From the NCBI GenBank assembly GCA_042089915.1, contig JBELJZ010000005.1, positions 1 to 64,000 of the forward strand: a stretch of DNA of 64,000 nt. The letters run 5' to 3'. The translations under genes were made by a program, and so were the position numbers. The notes under the pieces are model-generated. The model was not told where the DNA came from and ran no database searches. It saw only the letters and a program-made list of their open reading frames with translations. Shown here piece by piece: positions 16,477 to 25,335 of this stretch; position 1 is the first letter of the stretch; every line of letters begins with the position of its first letter. The DNA is from UBA8752 sp002172485. Its GTDB lineage: Bacteria > Bacteroidota > Bacteroidia > Flavobacteriales_D > Sanyastnellaceae.

Positions 16477-18531
16477 ATGATCCGTACCCACCTCCTGCTC
16501 CTGACCACGTGTCTGCTGTTGACCAGCGCTTTGCTCCAATCCCAGACTCCCTGCGTGGACGGTTTTGCCGGTATCTACCCGTGTGATCAGGTCGACCTGA
16601 TGTCCCAGTTGGGTCCCGATGAAGTGGGAGGCGGAGAAATGAACGACATCTGGGGCTGGACCGATCCGCTGGACGGCAAAGAATACGCCCTCTTGGGACG
16701 CACCAACGGCACGGCATTCATCGATGTGTCCGACCCGGTCAATCCGGTCTACCTCGGTGACCTGCCCACCCACACCGTGTCGTCCTTCTGGCGAGACATC
16801 AAAGTCTTCGACAACCACGCCTTCATCGTCTCCGAAGCGTCCAGCCATGGCATGCAGGTGTTTGACCTGACCCAACTCCGCGATGTGGCCAACCCACCCC
16901 AAACTTTTGTTTCCGACGCCCACTATGCCGGATTCGGTGGCGCGCACAACATCGCCATCAACGAGGAAACCGGCCGGGGATATGTCATCGGGGCCAACAC
17001 CTTCTCGGGTGGCCTGAACATTCTCGACCTCAACAATCCGCTCAACCCGACCCTGATCGGCAGCTTCGCAGAAGACGGATACTCCCACGATGTCCAAGTC
17101 GTCAACTACATCGGCCCAGATGCCGAATACGGGGGAAAGGAAATTGCCTTCTGCTTCAACCTGAATGCCGTCACCATCGTGGATGTGACGAATGCGGATG
17201 ATCCCAACCTCATCAGCTCGCAAGGCTATTCCACTTCCGCCTATACCCACCAGGGGTGGCTGACCGAGGACCACAAGTTCCTCCTCGTGGGGGACGAACT
17301 CGATGAAGGGTCGGTCAATACCCGCACCTACATTTTCGATGTACAGGACCTCGACAATCCGACGCTCATTGGCACCCACGTCGGCACCACACCGGCCATT
17401 GACCACAACCTCTACACCCACGACGGGTACGTCTACCAGTCCAACTACCGCGCAGGACTTCAAATCCTGGATCTGGCCAATGTGGCACAGGGGCAGTTGG
17501 AGCAGGCCGCCTATTTCGACGTCTATCCCGCTTCGAATTCCGCCCAGGACAATGGATCGTGGAGCAACTACCCCTACTTCGCGTCGGGCATTGTCATTGT
17601 CAGCCACATCGAAGACGGCCTGTTCGTGGTCCAGCCCAATATCGCGCCGCCTTGCCTCGAGGACTGCGGCTGTACCGACGAAACGGCCTGCAACTACGAT
17701 GCCGCTGCCATCAACGATGACGGCACCTGTGACTTCAGCTGCTACGGTTGTACCGACCAGAACGCCTGCAACTACGACCCTGGCGCCACCATCGACGACG
17801 GCTCTTGCGAAGCCCCCAATCCGCAGTTTGGCTGCGAATGCTCCATCTCAGGCAGCTTCGTGGCGACCTTGGAAGGCTCAGAAACCAGCGCACCCAGCGA
17901 AGTGGATGGCATTGCCAATCCCGCTGCATCCACCATCGATCTCTCCGTCAACTTCACCGGATCAGGTGGCAGTTGGGTAGGCGACATGGTCATGACGGTC
18001 ACGGATGGCTCTGGCAACTGCATCGCATTCGGCGGATACAACGACACGCCCCCAGGCTGCCCATCGCTGGGCTACTACCAGACGATATGGCCCTCCAACT
18101 GGGCCACTGCTGGCGACGGCGTCTACACTGCCACAGTGAACTTGTCTGACGAGGGCCTGGACGGAAGCGGCACATGGAGTGTGGCCGTGTTCAATGGGTG
18201 GAACAACGCCAGTGCGGTCACCTACGATGTGTCGTGGACCCTCAGCGATGTCTGTGCCGACTTGAGCGAGCCCGACATTTCGGGTTGCACCGATCCGGAA
18301 GCGACCAACTACAATCCCGCAGCCACGTTGGACGATGGATCGTGCCAGTTTCCGGCCCCCTGTCCCGGCGACTTTGATGGCAATGGCGTCATCGCGGTCA
18401 ACGACGTTCTGGTCGCACTGGGCGACTTCGGATGCGCCGGCGTCTGCACGGCCGACTTGGATGGCGACGGGGTGGTCGGGGTCACTGACATCCTGAACAT
18501 GCTGGCCCAGTTCGGACAGCCATGTGACTGA
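16477..18531 (+). CDS. choice-of-anchor B family protein with LVIVD repeats and dockerin-like C-terminus
   Basis: The 684-residue protein has a signal peptide (about 1-22) and then a seven-bladed-propeller-like region of LVIVD repeats (FIDVSDPVNPVYLGDL, ILDLNNPLNPTLIGSF, IFDVQDLDNPTLIGTH), as in choice-of-anchor B proteins. Two GCTDxxACNY repeats lie near residues 397-440. A beta-sandwich resembling a proprotein-convertase P domain lies near 453-598, a third repeat near 603, and the last 56 residues form a dockerin-like pair of calcium loops. It is a cell-surface or secreted protein of unknown partner. The choice-of-anchor name reflects that the C-terminus varies between species; here it is the dockerin-like type. 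Confidence 0.88.
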   Translation: MIRTHLLLLTTCLLLTSALLQSQTPCVDGFAGIYPCDQVDLMSQLGPDEVGGGEMNDIWGWTDPLDGKEYALLGRTNGTAFIDVSDPVNPVYLGDLPTHTVSSFWRDIKVFDNHAFIVSEASSHGMQVFDLTQLRDVANPPQTFVSDAHYAGFGGAHNIAINEETGRGYVIGANTFSGGLNILDLNNPLNPTLIGSFAEDGYSHDVQVVNYIGPDAEYGGKEIAFCFNLNAVTIVDVTNADDPNLISSQGYSTSAYTHQGWLTEDHKFLLVGDELDEGSVNTRTYIFDVQDLDNPTLIGTHVGTTPAIDHNLYTHDGYVYQSNYRAGLQILDLANVAQGQLEQAAYFDVYPASNSAQDNGSWSNYPYFASGIVIVSHIEDGLFVVQPNIAPPCLEDCGCTDETACNYDAAAINDDGTCDFSCYGCTDQNACNYDPGATIDDGSCEAPNPQFGCECSISGSFVATLEGSETSAPSEVDGIANPAASTIDLSVNFTGSGGSWVGDMVMTVTDGSGNCIAFGGYNDTPPGCPSLGYYQTIWPSNWATAGDGVYTATVNLSDEGLDGSGTWSVAVFNGWNNASAVTYDVSWTLSDVCADLSEPDISGCTDPEATNYNPAATLDDGSCQFPAPCPGDFDGNGVIAVNDVLVALGDFGCAGVCTADLDGDGVVGVTDILNMLAQFGQPCD

Positions 18532-18552
18532 GCCTCTTGTAGACCGGGCAGC

Positions 18553-19305
18553 TTACAGAATGCCCAGAACCAGCACGGCCAGCAGGACAATCCCCACGTA
18601 CAGCGCGATGGGGGCCAAGGGCGCAAAAGAAAGGATGCGGCCTGCCTTGGACAACCGGTAGCGCGGGTACAAATCTGGGTGTTCCAAGGATGCGCGATAG
18701 GCTTTTCGGGAGAGGATAAACCCGGCGATGGACGCAATCAAACCGGCCACGATGGGCACTCCGCTCAGGGGCATCTGCAGGTAACCCACCGCCGCCTCAC
18801 CGATCAGGCCGAACAGCCACCCCAAGGACAGGACGAACCCTGGTACTGAAGCAGGATGCCGCCCCTCAATGGGTTCGGGCAATACCTCCGTGACCCGCAA
18901 GGCACTGGGTGCGACGACAGGGCCCACCAAGGTGCACGCCTGCCGCGGCGTCAATCTGGCTGGCGGCTGCCGTTTGTGCTGCGGTTGAGGCTGTGTTGCG
19001 GAGGTTTCGACAAGAGCGATCAGCGCCTTCGAGGCTTCGAGGCTTGTCTTCATGGCATTTGGCTTGCCCAGTCCCACTGTGAAGTCGGCTTCCGACACAT
19101 GGACACTGGCACTCAACTCTCCGTCTCGGGGAGCCAGGCTGGACTGCACTTCGCGTGGTTGTTGCCGGGGTGCATCGTGGCGCGCCTGGACATGCCAGCC
19201 GTGCCGGTAGCGACGCGACTCGATGAAGGATTCGCCCAGCCGCTTTTCCTGGGCACAGCCCGTCCACATCACAACGGACAAAAGAAGCAACCACCGAAAG
19301 TTCAT
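18553..19305 (-). CDS. lipoprotein with three C-terminal membrane segments
   Basis: The 250-residue protein starts with a lipoprotein signal (VVMWTGC, Cys17). An RRYRHGWHV motif, common in short Bacteroidota lipoproteins, is followed by a polar, likely disordered region up to about residue 140. Three hydrophobic helices follow near 150-175, 180-200 and 228-250. A lipid anchor together with C-terminal helices is an odd topology, implying an inner-membrane protein. No enzyme family was recognised. A TAGCTTGG element lies four bases before the ATG. The gene converges with the choice-of-anchor B gene, 21 bases apart. Confidence 0.72.
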   Translation of the reverse strand: MNFRWLLLLSVVMWTGCAQEKRLGESFIESRRYRHGWHVQARHDAPRQQPREVQSSLAPRDGELSASVHVSEADFTVGLGKPNAMKTSLEASKALIALVETSATQPQPQHKRQPPARLTPRQACTLVGPVVAPSALRVTEVLPEPIEGRHPASVPGFVLSLGWLFGLIGEAAVGYLQMPLSGVPIVAGLIASIAGFILSRKAYRASLEHPDLYPRYRLSKAGRILSFAPLAPIALYVGIVLLAVLVLGIL

Positions 19306-19309
19306 GGAA

Positions 19310-19317
19310 CCAAGCTA
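19310..19317 (-). promoter_or_regulatory. candidate -7 element of the lipoprotein gene at 18553
   Basis: TAGCTTGG on the minus strand lies four bases before the start codon at 19305. Confidence 0.5.
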
Positions 19318-19318
19318 G

Positions 19319-19465
19319 CCGAATTCAGCGGATCAATTGGACCACTCCGGTCCTGACATCTCGGACATTGCACTTTCCCTGGGCTTCCAACCGCCAAGCG
19401 ATGGAGACGTCGATGTCGCAGATGGCCTTCAAATCCTGGGCGCCTTCGCCAACGTCTGCAACTGA
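19319..19465 (+). pseudogene. remnant of a dockerin-like C-terminal tail
   Basis: A start-less 48-codon frame ends in SDGDVDVADGLQILGAF then ANVCN and a stop. It matches the second calcium loop of the dockerin-like modules in this window, and an upstream DHSGPDISDIALSLGF resembles the first loop. The frame is closed by TAG at 19316-19318 and has no start codon or body, so it looks like the last piece of a lost secreted protein. It fills the gap between two minus-strand genes. The match is short, so chance cannot be excluded. Confidence 0.4.
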
Positions 19466-19466
19466 A

Positions 19467-22046
19467 TCACATCGACGGGCCGAGAAAGACGGCGTTGTCG
19501 AAGAAGCGGTGGCCGGACTTCCAGAAGGCCCGGAAGAGCGGGTTGTCGACGAGATAGACGACGCTGCCCCGGCCCATGGAATGGACGCCCGCGACCAGCG
19601 ACCCCGTTTGGGCGGGAATGACCATCTCACCGGCATGGCCGCTGAACGGCCGGCCCTGTTCGCCGGGCGGCAGCACGGCCACGTTGCCCTCCTCGAGGGC
19701 GGCATAACGGCGGCCTGAGGTGCGCAAGGTCATGTATTCGCTGCCATAGCCGTCGGCCAACGGGTGACTCTCGTCCACGGCCGCGCGGAAGATGGCGCCC
19801 GGCAGGTCATAGCGAAGGCCATCGCGCGCCAAATCGGTGAACGGAATCGGGTCGAGTCCCTGAGCGGCCCGGTCATGGGCGTTGCGCTCATCGGCCGCCT
19901 CCTGGACGGCGTCTTCGGCCGCCTCGATGGCGGCCCGTTCTCCCTCCGCGTAGCGTTGGAGGCCCCAGCCGTCCTGACCGACAAAGGCACTGCAGGCACC
20001 GCCGACGGCCACAAGCTGGCCGCCACCGCGCACCCAAGTGGCGAGTTCGGACCGTTCGTCCTCGTCCATTCGGTACCAGCCGCTCGGCAAAACGACCACG
20101 TCGAGGTTGTCGAGGTCGAGGTCCTCTAGCGCCCCCATCCGATTCAGCGGATAGCCCAACTTCGTCTCGAAGTGATGCCAGATCTCTCCGGCGCTCAAGG
20201 AACTCACTCCGGGCCCAACGATTGTGGCAACCCGCGGCGCCTGAATGGCGTCGTAATGGCTGCTGCCGAAATCGTAGCCGCTCGTCACCCGGCCCGAGCT
20301 CACGGCTTGCACCGCTGCGCCCGCAGCTTGGGTGGCCCGCTCCAAGGCGCCCGTCATGTCGGCCACCCCTTCGTTGTTGCGGCGGGTGATCACGAAATCT
20401 CCGGCCGCAAACACGAGGCCATCGACCGTGAACCCGGTGTCGGCACGGCGCACGGTCACCCCATCTTGGAGCAAGGATGCCAAGCCGCGCGCGGCATTGG
20501 CCCCGCTGCCCGGCAGCACCCAGGCGTAAGGCTGTGCCCGGTCGTCAGGGAGCCGCGACACCGTGGCGACACCCCATTCGCCGTCGGTCTCCAGCGGCGA
20601 CGTCAAGGCATAGGCCTCGAGGCCCATGGCATGTGGCAGGGCCCACGCGGTGATGTCGTAGGTCATGCTGTCCGACAGCACGGGGTCCGGATCCATCAGC
20701 ACCTGCAGGATACCGCTGTGCGGCTGCCGGGCATCGATGAGCAGGTCGCCGGCCCGCACGGTGCGCTTGGTGATCCGTCCTTTGGCGTAATCGAGGCAGC
20801 GCACCCCCGAGGCGGCCGAAGCGGCGCCGTATTCGATGCCGTTCGCGTCAAGGAGGCGCAACAGCTCGGTGAACTTGGCGTCGTCTTGGCCCGCCGGGAA
20901 GACATAGCCGACGTAATCTCCGAACGGTTCCTCGATGTTGCGGCGATGGTAGTCCGCAAACTCGCGCACGAGCTGATCGGCTTTGGCCACACTTTCCTCG
21001 ACCGTACTCAGGCCCGACTCGTGGTGGTTCTGGATGCGGTAGGACAAGGTCAAAACGTCACCGAGGCGCGTCGTCGCCGCCCGGCCCGCCCGGCCGCTGC
21101 CGCCTTGCTCGTAGGTCATGCCGATGGCGCCGTTGTACAGCGGCCAGGTGTCGCCATAGGCAGGGTAGAACAGATCGAACACCTCGCGGGTGAAGTACAA
21201 GGCACCGCGGGCATCAAACCACCGGGCGTTGTTGGCCCCGATGTGCTCCTGGCATTTGCGCTGCCATGGGCTGATGATCTTGTGGAACGGTTCTGCAGCG
21301 GGTGCGAAGTAGTAAGGTGAATTGATCCCCTGTTCGTGGAAGTCGACGTGGACCTGTGGCATCCAGTTGCGGTACGCCGTCACCCGGCCCTGGGTCTCCA
21401 CTTGCGTTTGCCATGCCCAGTCGCGGTTCATGTCGAACATGAAGTGGTTGCTTCGCCCGCCTGGCCATGGCTCATCGTGTTCTACCGTGCTCAGATCTTC
21501 ATTGGGAATCAAACCGGACGTGCGGTCCTGGAAGGCCACATAGCGGTCGCGTCCATCGGGGTTCACGCAGGGGTCAATGAGGACCACCGCCCGATCGAGC
21601 CATGTGGTCACATCGCGTCCGCCGGCATCGGTCCCGGACACCAACGCGTGCATCGTACGCAACGCCGCCTCGGTGCAAACCGCCTCGTTGCCGTGAACAT
21701 TGTAGCTGAGGTAGACGAAGACCACCCCAGGGTCATCCCCTGCCAGTCCTGTTCCTTCGGTGCGCGCCAGGTTGGCTGCCCGCAGCGCCTCCAAATTGGC
21801 ATGGTTGTCCGGCGAAGTCACCACGAGCAACCCCAGATCCCGGTATTCCGAGGTCCGTCCGTATGGCGTCCACACCGCCCGGTCCGACCCCTCAGCCAGC
21901 AGTTGGGCGTAATCGACCACCTTGTGGTGGCGGGTGAAACGGTCGCCCAGCTCGTATCCGAGAAACTCTGCGGGAGTGGGCACTTGGGCCGTGGCCACGG
22001 CGATGGCGGCGACCAGAAGGGCCGCTGCGGACAGGATGGATTTCAT
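19467..22046 (-). CDS. secreted M14-family zinc carboxypeptidase-like protein
   Basis: The 859-residue protein has a signal peptide (about 1-20). The M14 domain is next: zinc ligands HxxE in VHGNEA (His118, Glu121), NPDG and NRDW near 162-210, a third His in VDFHEQG (about 237) and MTYEQGG near 315. The C-terminal half (about 400-859) is a large region with a class I glutamine amidotransferase-like part (VATIVGPGVSSLSAGEIWHH, VVLPSGWY). This matches the large secreted M14 peptidases of Bacteroidota. It cleaves peptides outside the cytoplasm; there is no T9SS domain. It is followed after 13 bases on the same strand by no gap to the endonuclease gene upstream, so they may be cotranscribed. Confidence 0.9.
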   Translation of the reverse strand: MKSILSAAALLVAAIAVATAQVPTPAEFLGYELGDRFTRHHKVVDYAQLLAEGSDRAVWTPYGRTSEYRDLGLLVVTSPDNHANLEALRAANLARTEGTGLAGDDPGVVFVYLSYNVHGNEAVCTEAALRTMHALVSGTDAGGRDVTTWLDRAVVLIDPCVNPDGRDRYVAFQDRTSGLIPNEDLSTVEHDEPWPGGRSNHFMFDMNRDWAWQTQVETQGRVTAYRNWMPQVHVDFHEQGINSPYYFAPAAEPFHKIISPWQRKCQEHIGANNARWFDARGALYFTREVFDLFYPAYGDTWPLYNGAIGMTYEQGGSGRAGRAATTRLGDVLTLSYRIQNHHESGLSTVEESVAKADQLVREFADYHRRNIEEPFGDYVGYVFPAGQDDAKFTELLRLLDANGIEYGAASAASGVRCLDYAKGRITKRTVRAGDLLIDARQPHSGILQVLMDPDPVLSDSMTYDITAWALPHAMGLEAYALTSPLETDGEWGVATVSRLPDDRAQPYAWVLPGSGANAARGLASLLQDGVTVRRADTGFTVDGLVFAAGDFVITRRNNEGVADMTGALERATQAAGAAVQAVSSGRVTSGYDFGSSHYDAIQAPRVATIVGPGVSSLSAGEIWHHFETKLGYPLNRMGALEDLDLDNLDVVVLPSGWYRMDEDERSELATWVRGGGQLVAVGGACSAFVGQDGWGLQRYAEGERAAIEAAEDAVQEAADERNAHDRAAQGLDPIPFTDLARDGLRYDLPGAIFRAAVDESHPLADGYGSEYMTLRTSGRRYAALEEGNVAVLPPGEQGRPFSGHAGEMVIPAQTGSLVAGVHSMGRGSVVYLVDNPLFRAFWKSGHRFFDNAVFLGPSM

Positions 22047-22059
22047 GATGCGATCAGTT

Positions 22060-23517
22060 TCAGAGACAGGCAGTCCCGAACACCCCCAAGATAGCGAGCA
22101 TGTCTGCTGCGGTCACGAGTCCGTCCCCGTTGATGTCGGCAACGCAATCCGACAAACAGCCGAAGTTTCCAAGGAGGTACAACACATCGCTCACTGCCAC
22201 CACACCATCCCCATCGAAGTCGGCGGGGCAGACGTCTTCATCCACAACACCTTCGCAAGTGTCGCAATCTTCGAAAACGTCGCCGACGGTGAGGGGATCT
22301 CCATCGTCGCAAGGGTCGCCCACGAAGATGCAAGAGCCGTCGTTCATGTTGGCGGTAGGGTCGTAGTTGCAGGCTGAACTGGAGGTGCACCCCTCCACAG
22401 GGATGGGCGTGCCGACGCACCCGAAGTCCACATCGCTGCAGTCGGTCAATGCGTCATTGAAAGTGGTCGCGTCCCCGTCATCGCAAGGGTCACCCTCGAA
22501 GACGCAACTGCCATCATTCTGCGTGGCGGCCGGGTTGAAGTTGCAGGCAGAGCCCGCAGTACAGCCGGGAACGACCACAGGCTGACCTTGACAACCGTAG
22601 CCCGGGGCATCACAATCCGTGTAGTAGTCGTTCATGGTGGCGGGATTCCCATCGTTGCAAGGGTCCCCTTCGAAGACACAACTGCCATCGCTAACCGTGG
22701 CCTCCAGGTCATAATTGCAGGCCAATCCCGATAGGCAACCCGGGACGTCCGTGGGCGGCTCCCAAAACCAGGCATCGTACACCCACTCAGGATGGTCGAT
22801 GTAGGGATTGCGGTTGCCTTGCGCCACCTCCGTGCGGTTGTTGCGGACCACCTCTTCCGGGCTCACCGGATCATCGAGGTGCCATTGGTACAAGATGTCG
22901 GGATCGCCGACATCCGCCAGTACCCCCGCCTGCGTCGGGTACATGGTGTAGAAGTAAAAGACGCTCCGGGCCACATCGCCCTTGACCGACTCTCGGGGCT
23001 CCCAAGAACCGCTCGACCCTTCACTGAAATTGGCCGCGTTGGACGGTATCGAACCGGTGCTGAAATAACTTCCTGAGGTTGTCACGCCGTACCACTGTGC
23101 GCTGCCGTCCGGTACTTCCGCATAGGGCTTGTTGCTCCGGGCGGAATTGGCCGATCCATGGCACGGGCGAATGGACCAGATGTCCGACTTCATCGGCGAA
23201 GCAGACTCGTAAAAGGATTGGGGAACGAGGTGTTCCGCATTGATGGGATTGGGGTAGGTCACAAACCCGCTGCCCTGTTGGAACCCCGTGTAGATGCACT
23301 CGATTTCTCCGCCATCCGCGTCCACATACCCGTACATCTGGATGCGCGCCTGGTTGTACCCCAAGTCGTCGAAATACCCGTCGTACCAGTTCGCCTTGAT
23401 CCACGTCCGAAGCGGCGAAAGGGTCAATCCACCGGCATCGTCGGGCTGGGCCACTGCCGTGGGAATGAAGGCCAAAGCCAGCCCCAGGACGAGAAAAAAA
23501 GAACGCATTGGATGCAT
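22060..23517 (-). CDS. secreted endonuclease I with Cys-rich tandem repeats and dockerin-like C-terminus
   Basis: The 485-residue protein has a signal peptide (about 1-24). An EndA/endonuclease I domain (about 35-250) shows NAEHLVPQSFY with the catalytic His of the beta-beta-alpha-Me fold, PCHGSANSARSN, VKGDVARSVFY and GNRNPYIDHPEWV. Three tandem repeats of about 58 residues (260-317, 318-375, 376-428) follow, and a dockerin-like module fills 430-485. It would degrade extracellular DNA for nutrients. The ATG at 23508 is an equally good start. A TAGCTTCA element lies four bases before 23517, and the M14 gene lies 13 bases downstream. Confidence 0.92.
   Translation of the reverse strand: MHPMRSFFLVLGLALAFIPTAVAQPDDAGGLTLSPLRTWIKANWYDGYFDDLGYNQARIQMYGYVDADGGEIECIYTGFQQGSGFVTYPNPINAEHLVPQSFYESASPMKSDIWSIRPCHGSANSARSNKPYAEVPDGSAQWYGVTTSGSYFSTGSIPSNAANFSEGSSGSWEPRESVKGDVARSVFYFYTMYPTQAGVLADVGDPDILYQWHLDDPVSPEEVVRNNRTEVAQGNRNPYIDHPEWVYDAWFWEPPTDVPGCLSGLACNYDLEATVSDGSCVFEGDPCNDGNPATMNDYYTDCDAPGYGCQGQPVVVPGCTAGSACNFNPAATQNDGSCVFEGDPCDDGDATTFNDALTDCSDVDFGCVGTPIPVEGCTSSSACNYDPTANMNDGSCIFVGDPCDDGDPLTVGDVFEDCDTCEGVVDEDVCPADFDGDGVVAVSDVLYLLGNFGCLSDCVADINGDGLVTAADMLAILGVFGTACL
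22234..22740 (-). repeat. three tandem coding repeats within the endonuclease gene
   Basis: Three consecutive units of about 58, 58 and 53 codons share the order GCxxxxACNYxxxAT, DGSC, then FEGDPCDDGD and a closing Cys pair. The DNA is also similar between units, most clearly where GDPCDDGD is encoded. The first half of each unit equals the single repeats found in three other genes here. Confidence 0.85.
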
Positions 23518-23521
23518 CTAA

Positions 23522-23529
23522 TGAAGCTA
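23522..23529 (-). promoter_or_regulatory. candidate -7 element of the endonuclease I gene
   Basis: TAGCTTCA on the minus strand lies four bases before the start codon at 23517, within the 3' end of the upstream spacer. Confidence 0.45.
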
Positions 23530-23534
23530 CGACA

Positions 23535-24542
23535 TCACGGCCTCCAACGCGCATCGCCGACGAAAGCGGTGTCATTGAGCGCTGCCAGAAAGGCCAACAA
23601 ATCTGCCCTTTGGACGTCGGTCAAGGAGAAAGGCGTCAGCAAGGTGTCCTGGTGCGCATGTCCAGCTCCTCCCGTGGCGTAGTGATCGATCACATCGCCG
23701 AGGCTGTCGAACCGGCCGTCGTGCATGTAAGGTGCAGTGAACCCGATGTTGCGCAACGTCGGAATCTTGAAGGCCCCACTGTCTGCAGGCTCGCCCGTCA
23801 GCCGCCAGCGTCCCGGATCGATGGAGACCGCGTCCAATCCATTGTTGGCGAACCCATGGCTGGTGAACATGGGGGGCGTGTGGCAACGGGCACAGTCCAG
23901 CCCACCTTCACCGAACAGGTCCGCCCCGCGCAGGACCGCCTCGGGCGCGGTGGCCAGGCCACGCTGCCAATGATCCCACAGGGCGTTGCCGCTGAGTAGG
24001 CTGCGCTGAAACGTGGCCAGAGCGCGGGTCATGACGAATGGATCGAGTCCACGGCCATACGCGGCTTGGGCTTGCACGTCGTAGTCCGCCGCCAATTCCT
24101 CACAGGCGGTCACAATGTTGTGCGCCATCTCGGACGGCTCCTGGAGGGGCACCAACACTTGCATCTCCAAGGTTGGCACGCCCCCTTCCGACATGAAATG
24201 CGGTTGGTAAGCCGCATTGGTGAGGGTGGCCGCATTGCGCGCTCCCATGGCGCCGAAAGCGCCAGGTGTCACGGGCTCAGGCGCACTAAACGCTCTCTCT
24301 GGCAAGTGGCATGTGGCGCAACTCACCTCGCCGTCTGCCGAAAGTCTGGGGTCAAAAAACAGCGCCCGCCCCAGGGCCCAACGGAGGTCATCTGGCGCAT
24401 TGTCCTCCGGAAAATCGGGAGTTGACCAACCTTCGGGGACCTGCAAGAAATCCGCGAATTCAGGGACAGGCGGACTTGGGGGCGTTTTCAAACACCCTAC
24501 CAAGGCCACCACGCAGCCAATCATGGCTACCCATGTCCTCAT
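23535..24542 (-). CDS. di-haem cytochrome c peroxidase (MauG/CcpA-like) lipoprotein
   Basis: The 335-residue protein starts with a lipoprotein signal (VVALVGC, Cys17). It has two haem c sites, CATCH near residue 77 and CARCH near residue 220, and the GRALFFDPRLS segment that opens the peroxidase domain. GAMGARNAATLTNAAY and ALNDTAFVGD at the C-terminus fit the family. It likely reduces hydrogen peroxide with electrons from a periplasmic donor, or oxidises a substrate as MauG does. In-frame ATG at 24557 and GTG at 24563 are alternatives; 24542 gives the best signal peptide. It is on the same strand as the endonuclease gene, 17 bases away. Confidence 0.9.
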   Translation of the reverse strand: MRTWVAMIGCVVALVGCLKTPPSPPVPEFADFLQVPEGWSTPDFPEDNAPDDLRWALGRALFFDPRLSADGEVSCATCHLPERAFSAPEPVTPGAFGAMGARNAATLTNAAYQPHFMSEGGVPTLEMQVLVPLQEPSEMAHNIVTACEELAADYDVQAQAAYGRGLDPFVMTRALATFQRSLLSGNALWDHWQRGLATAPEAVLRGADLFGEGGLDCARCHTPPMFTSHGFANNGLDAVSIDPGRWRLTGEPADSGAFKIPTLRNIGFTAPYMHDGRFDSLGDVIDHYATGGAGHAHQDTLLTPFSLTDVQRADLLAFLAALNDTAFVGDARWRP

Positions 24543-24599
24543 GTCCCTGACCTTCATTGGCACAAATATGGAACCTGCTGAGGGGATGGAAAGTTGCGC

Positions 24600-25271
24600 T
24601 CAGGGCGCGCCGTGGAACGTCACGGAGTAATCCAGCACAGTCCAGGTGTCATTGCCATAGCCCGAATAGCGTGGCGAGAGGAACCACTTATCGCCGTGGG
24701 GCGCCAAAATGCTGGGCGCATGCGGAAACAGCTCCTCAAACACGTAGATGTTTTGGAACCACCCGTCATCCTGAAGCTCGCCCAAGCGGTTGTTTTCTGG
24801 ATTCAGGACGGTGCTCTCATTGAATTCCATGTACCACAAATAGCTGTCGGTATCGGGATGATAGCTGATCTGCCCCGTAACAAAAGGCGTCGGGCCGAAG
24901 AAGCGGATGTGGTTGAATTCGACCGGAATGTTCGTGATCACCCATTGCTGATCGACCCAAGCGGTGTCCAACACCTCCTCTCCTTGTTCATTTTCCCGCA
25001 ATTGGATGTCCATCGCGGCCAAGGTGTAAGTCACGCTGTCGAGTGGCACCAAGCCTTGCATGGCCCGATCACAGTGGATCTCCCAAGCAGACACATGAAC
25101 GCTTTCCACCGGCATTTCCCAAGCCGTGAGGAACCTCGTCAAGTCCGCTGCAGAAATGAGGCCGTCCTGATTGTAGTCGGGGCTCCAACCCGATTGGGCG
25201 GAAGCCGCCGGTCCGAAGAACAGCAAGAAGGATGCCGCGACGGCCAGTCGGGAAAGGCTGAGAGATGACAA
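24600..25271 (-). CDS. secreted protein with an N-terminal dockerin-like loop
   Basis: The 223-residue protein has a signal peptide to about residue 25, then DYNQDGLISAADLTRFLTAW at 31-50. This is a dockerin-like or EF-hand-type calcium loop and helix directly behind the signal cleavage site. The rest is beta-rich without a recognised family. The start must be TTG at 25271 or later because an in-frame stop lies just upstream; an AAGGAGA sequence precedes it at somewhat long spacing. It follows the same strand as the peroxidase gene. Function is unknown. Confidence 0.72.
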   Translation of the reverse strand: MSSLSLSRLAVAASFLLFFGPAASAQSGWSPDYNQDGLISAADLTRFLTAWEMPVESVHVSAWEIHCDRAMQGLVPLDSVTYTLAAMDIQLRENEQGEEVLDTAWVDQQWVITNIPVEFNHIRFFGPTPFVTGQISYHPDTDSYLWYMEFNESTVLNPENNRLGELQDDGWFQNIYVFEELFPHAPSILAPHGDKWFLSPRYSGYGNDTWTVLDYSVTFHGAP

Positions 25272-25335
25272 ACTTCAGGGGTTTGGTCTCCTTAATTTAG
25301 TCATTCATCGATCATAATCCAATTTTCATAGACCT

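Noticed and set aside
19325..19705. minus-strand open frame of 126 codons
   Set aside because: It is mostly a shadow of the M14 peptidase C-terminus with an Arg/Pro/Ser-rich composition and no domain.
22234..22740. tandem DNA repeats as a possible CRISPR or mobile element
   Set aside because: They encode protein repeats in frame within the endonuclease gene.
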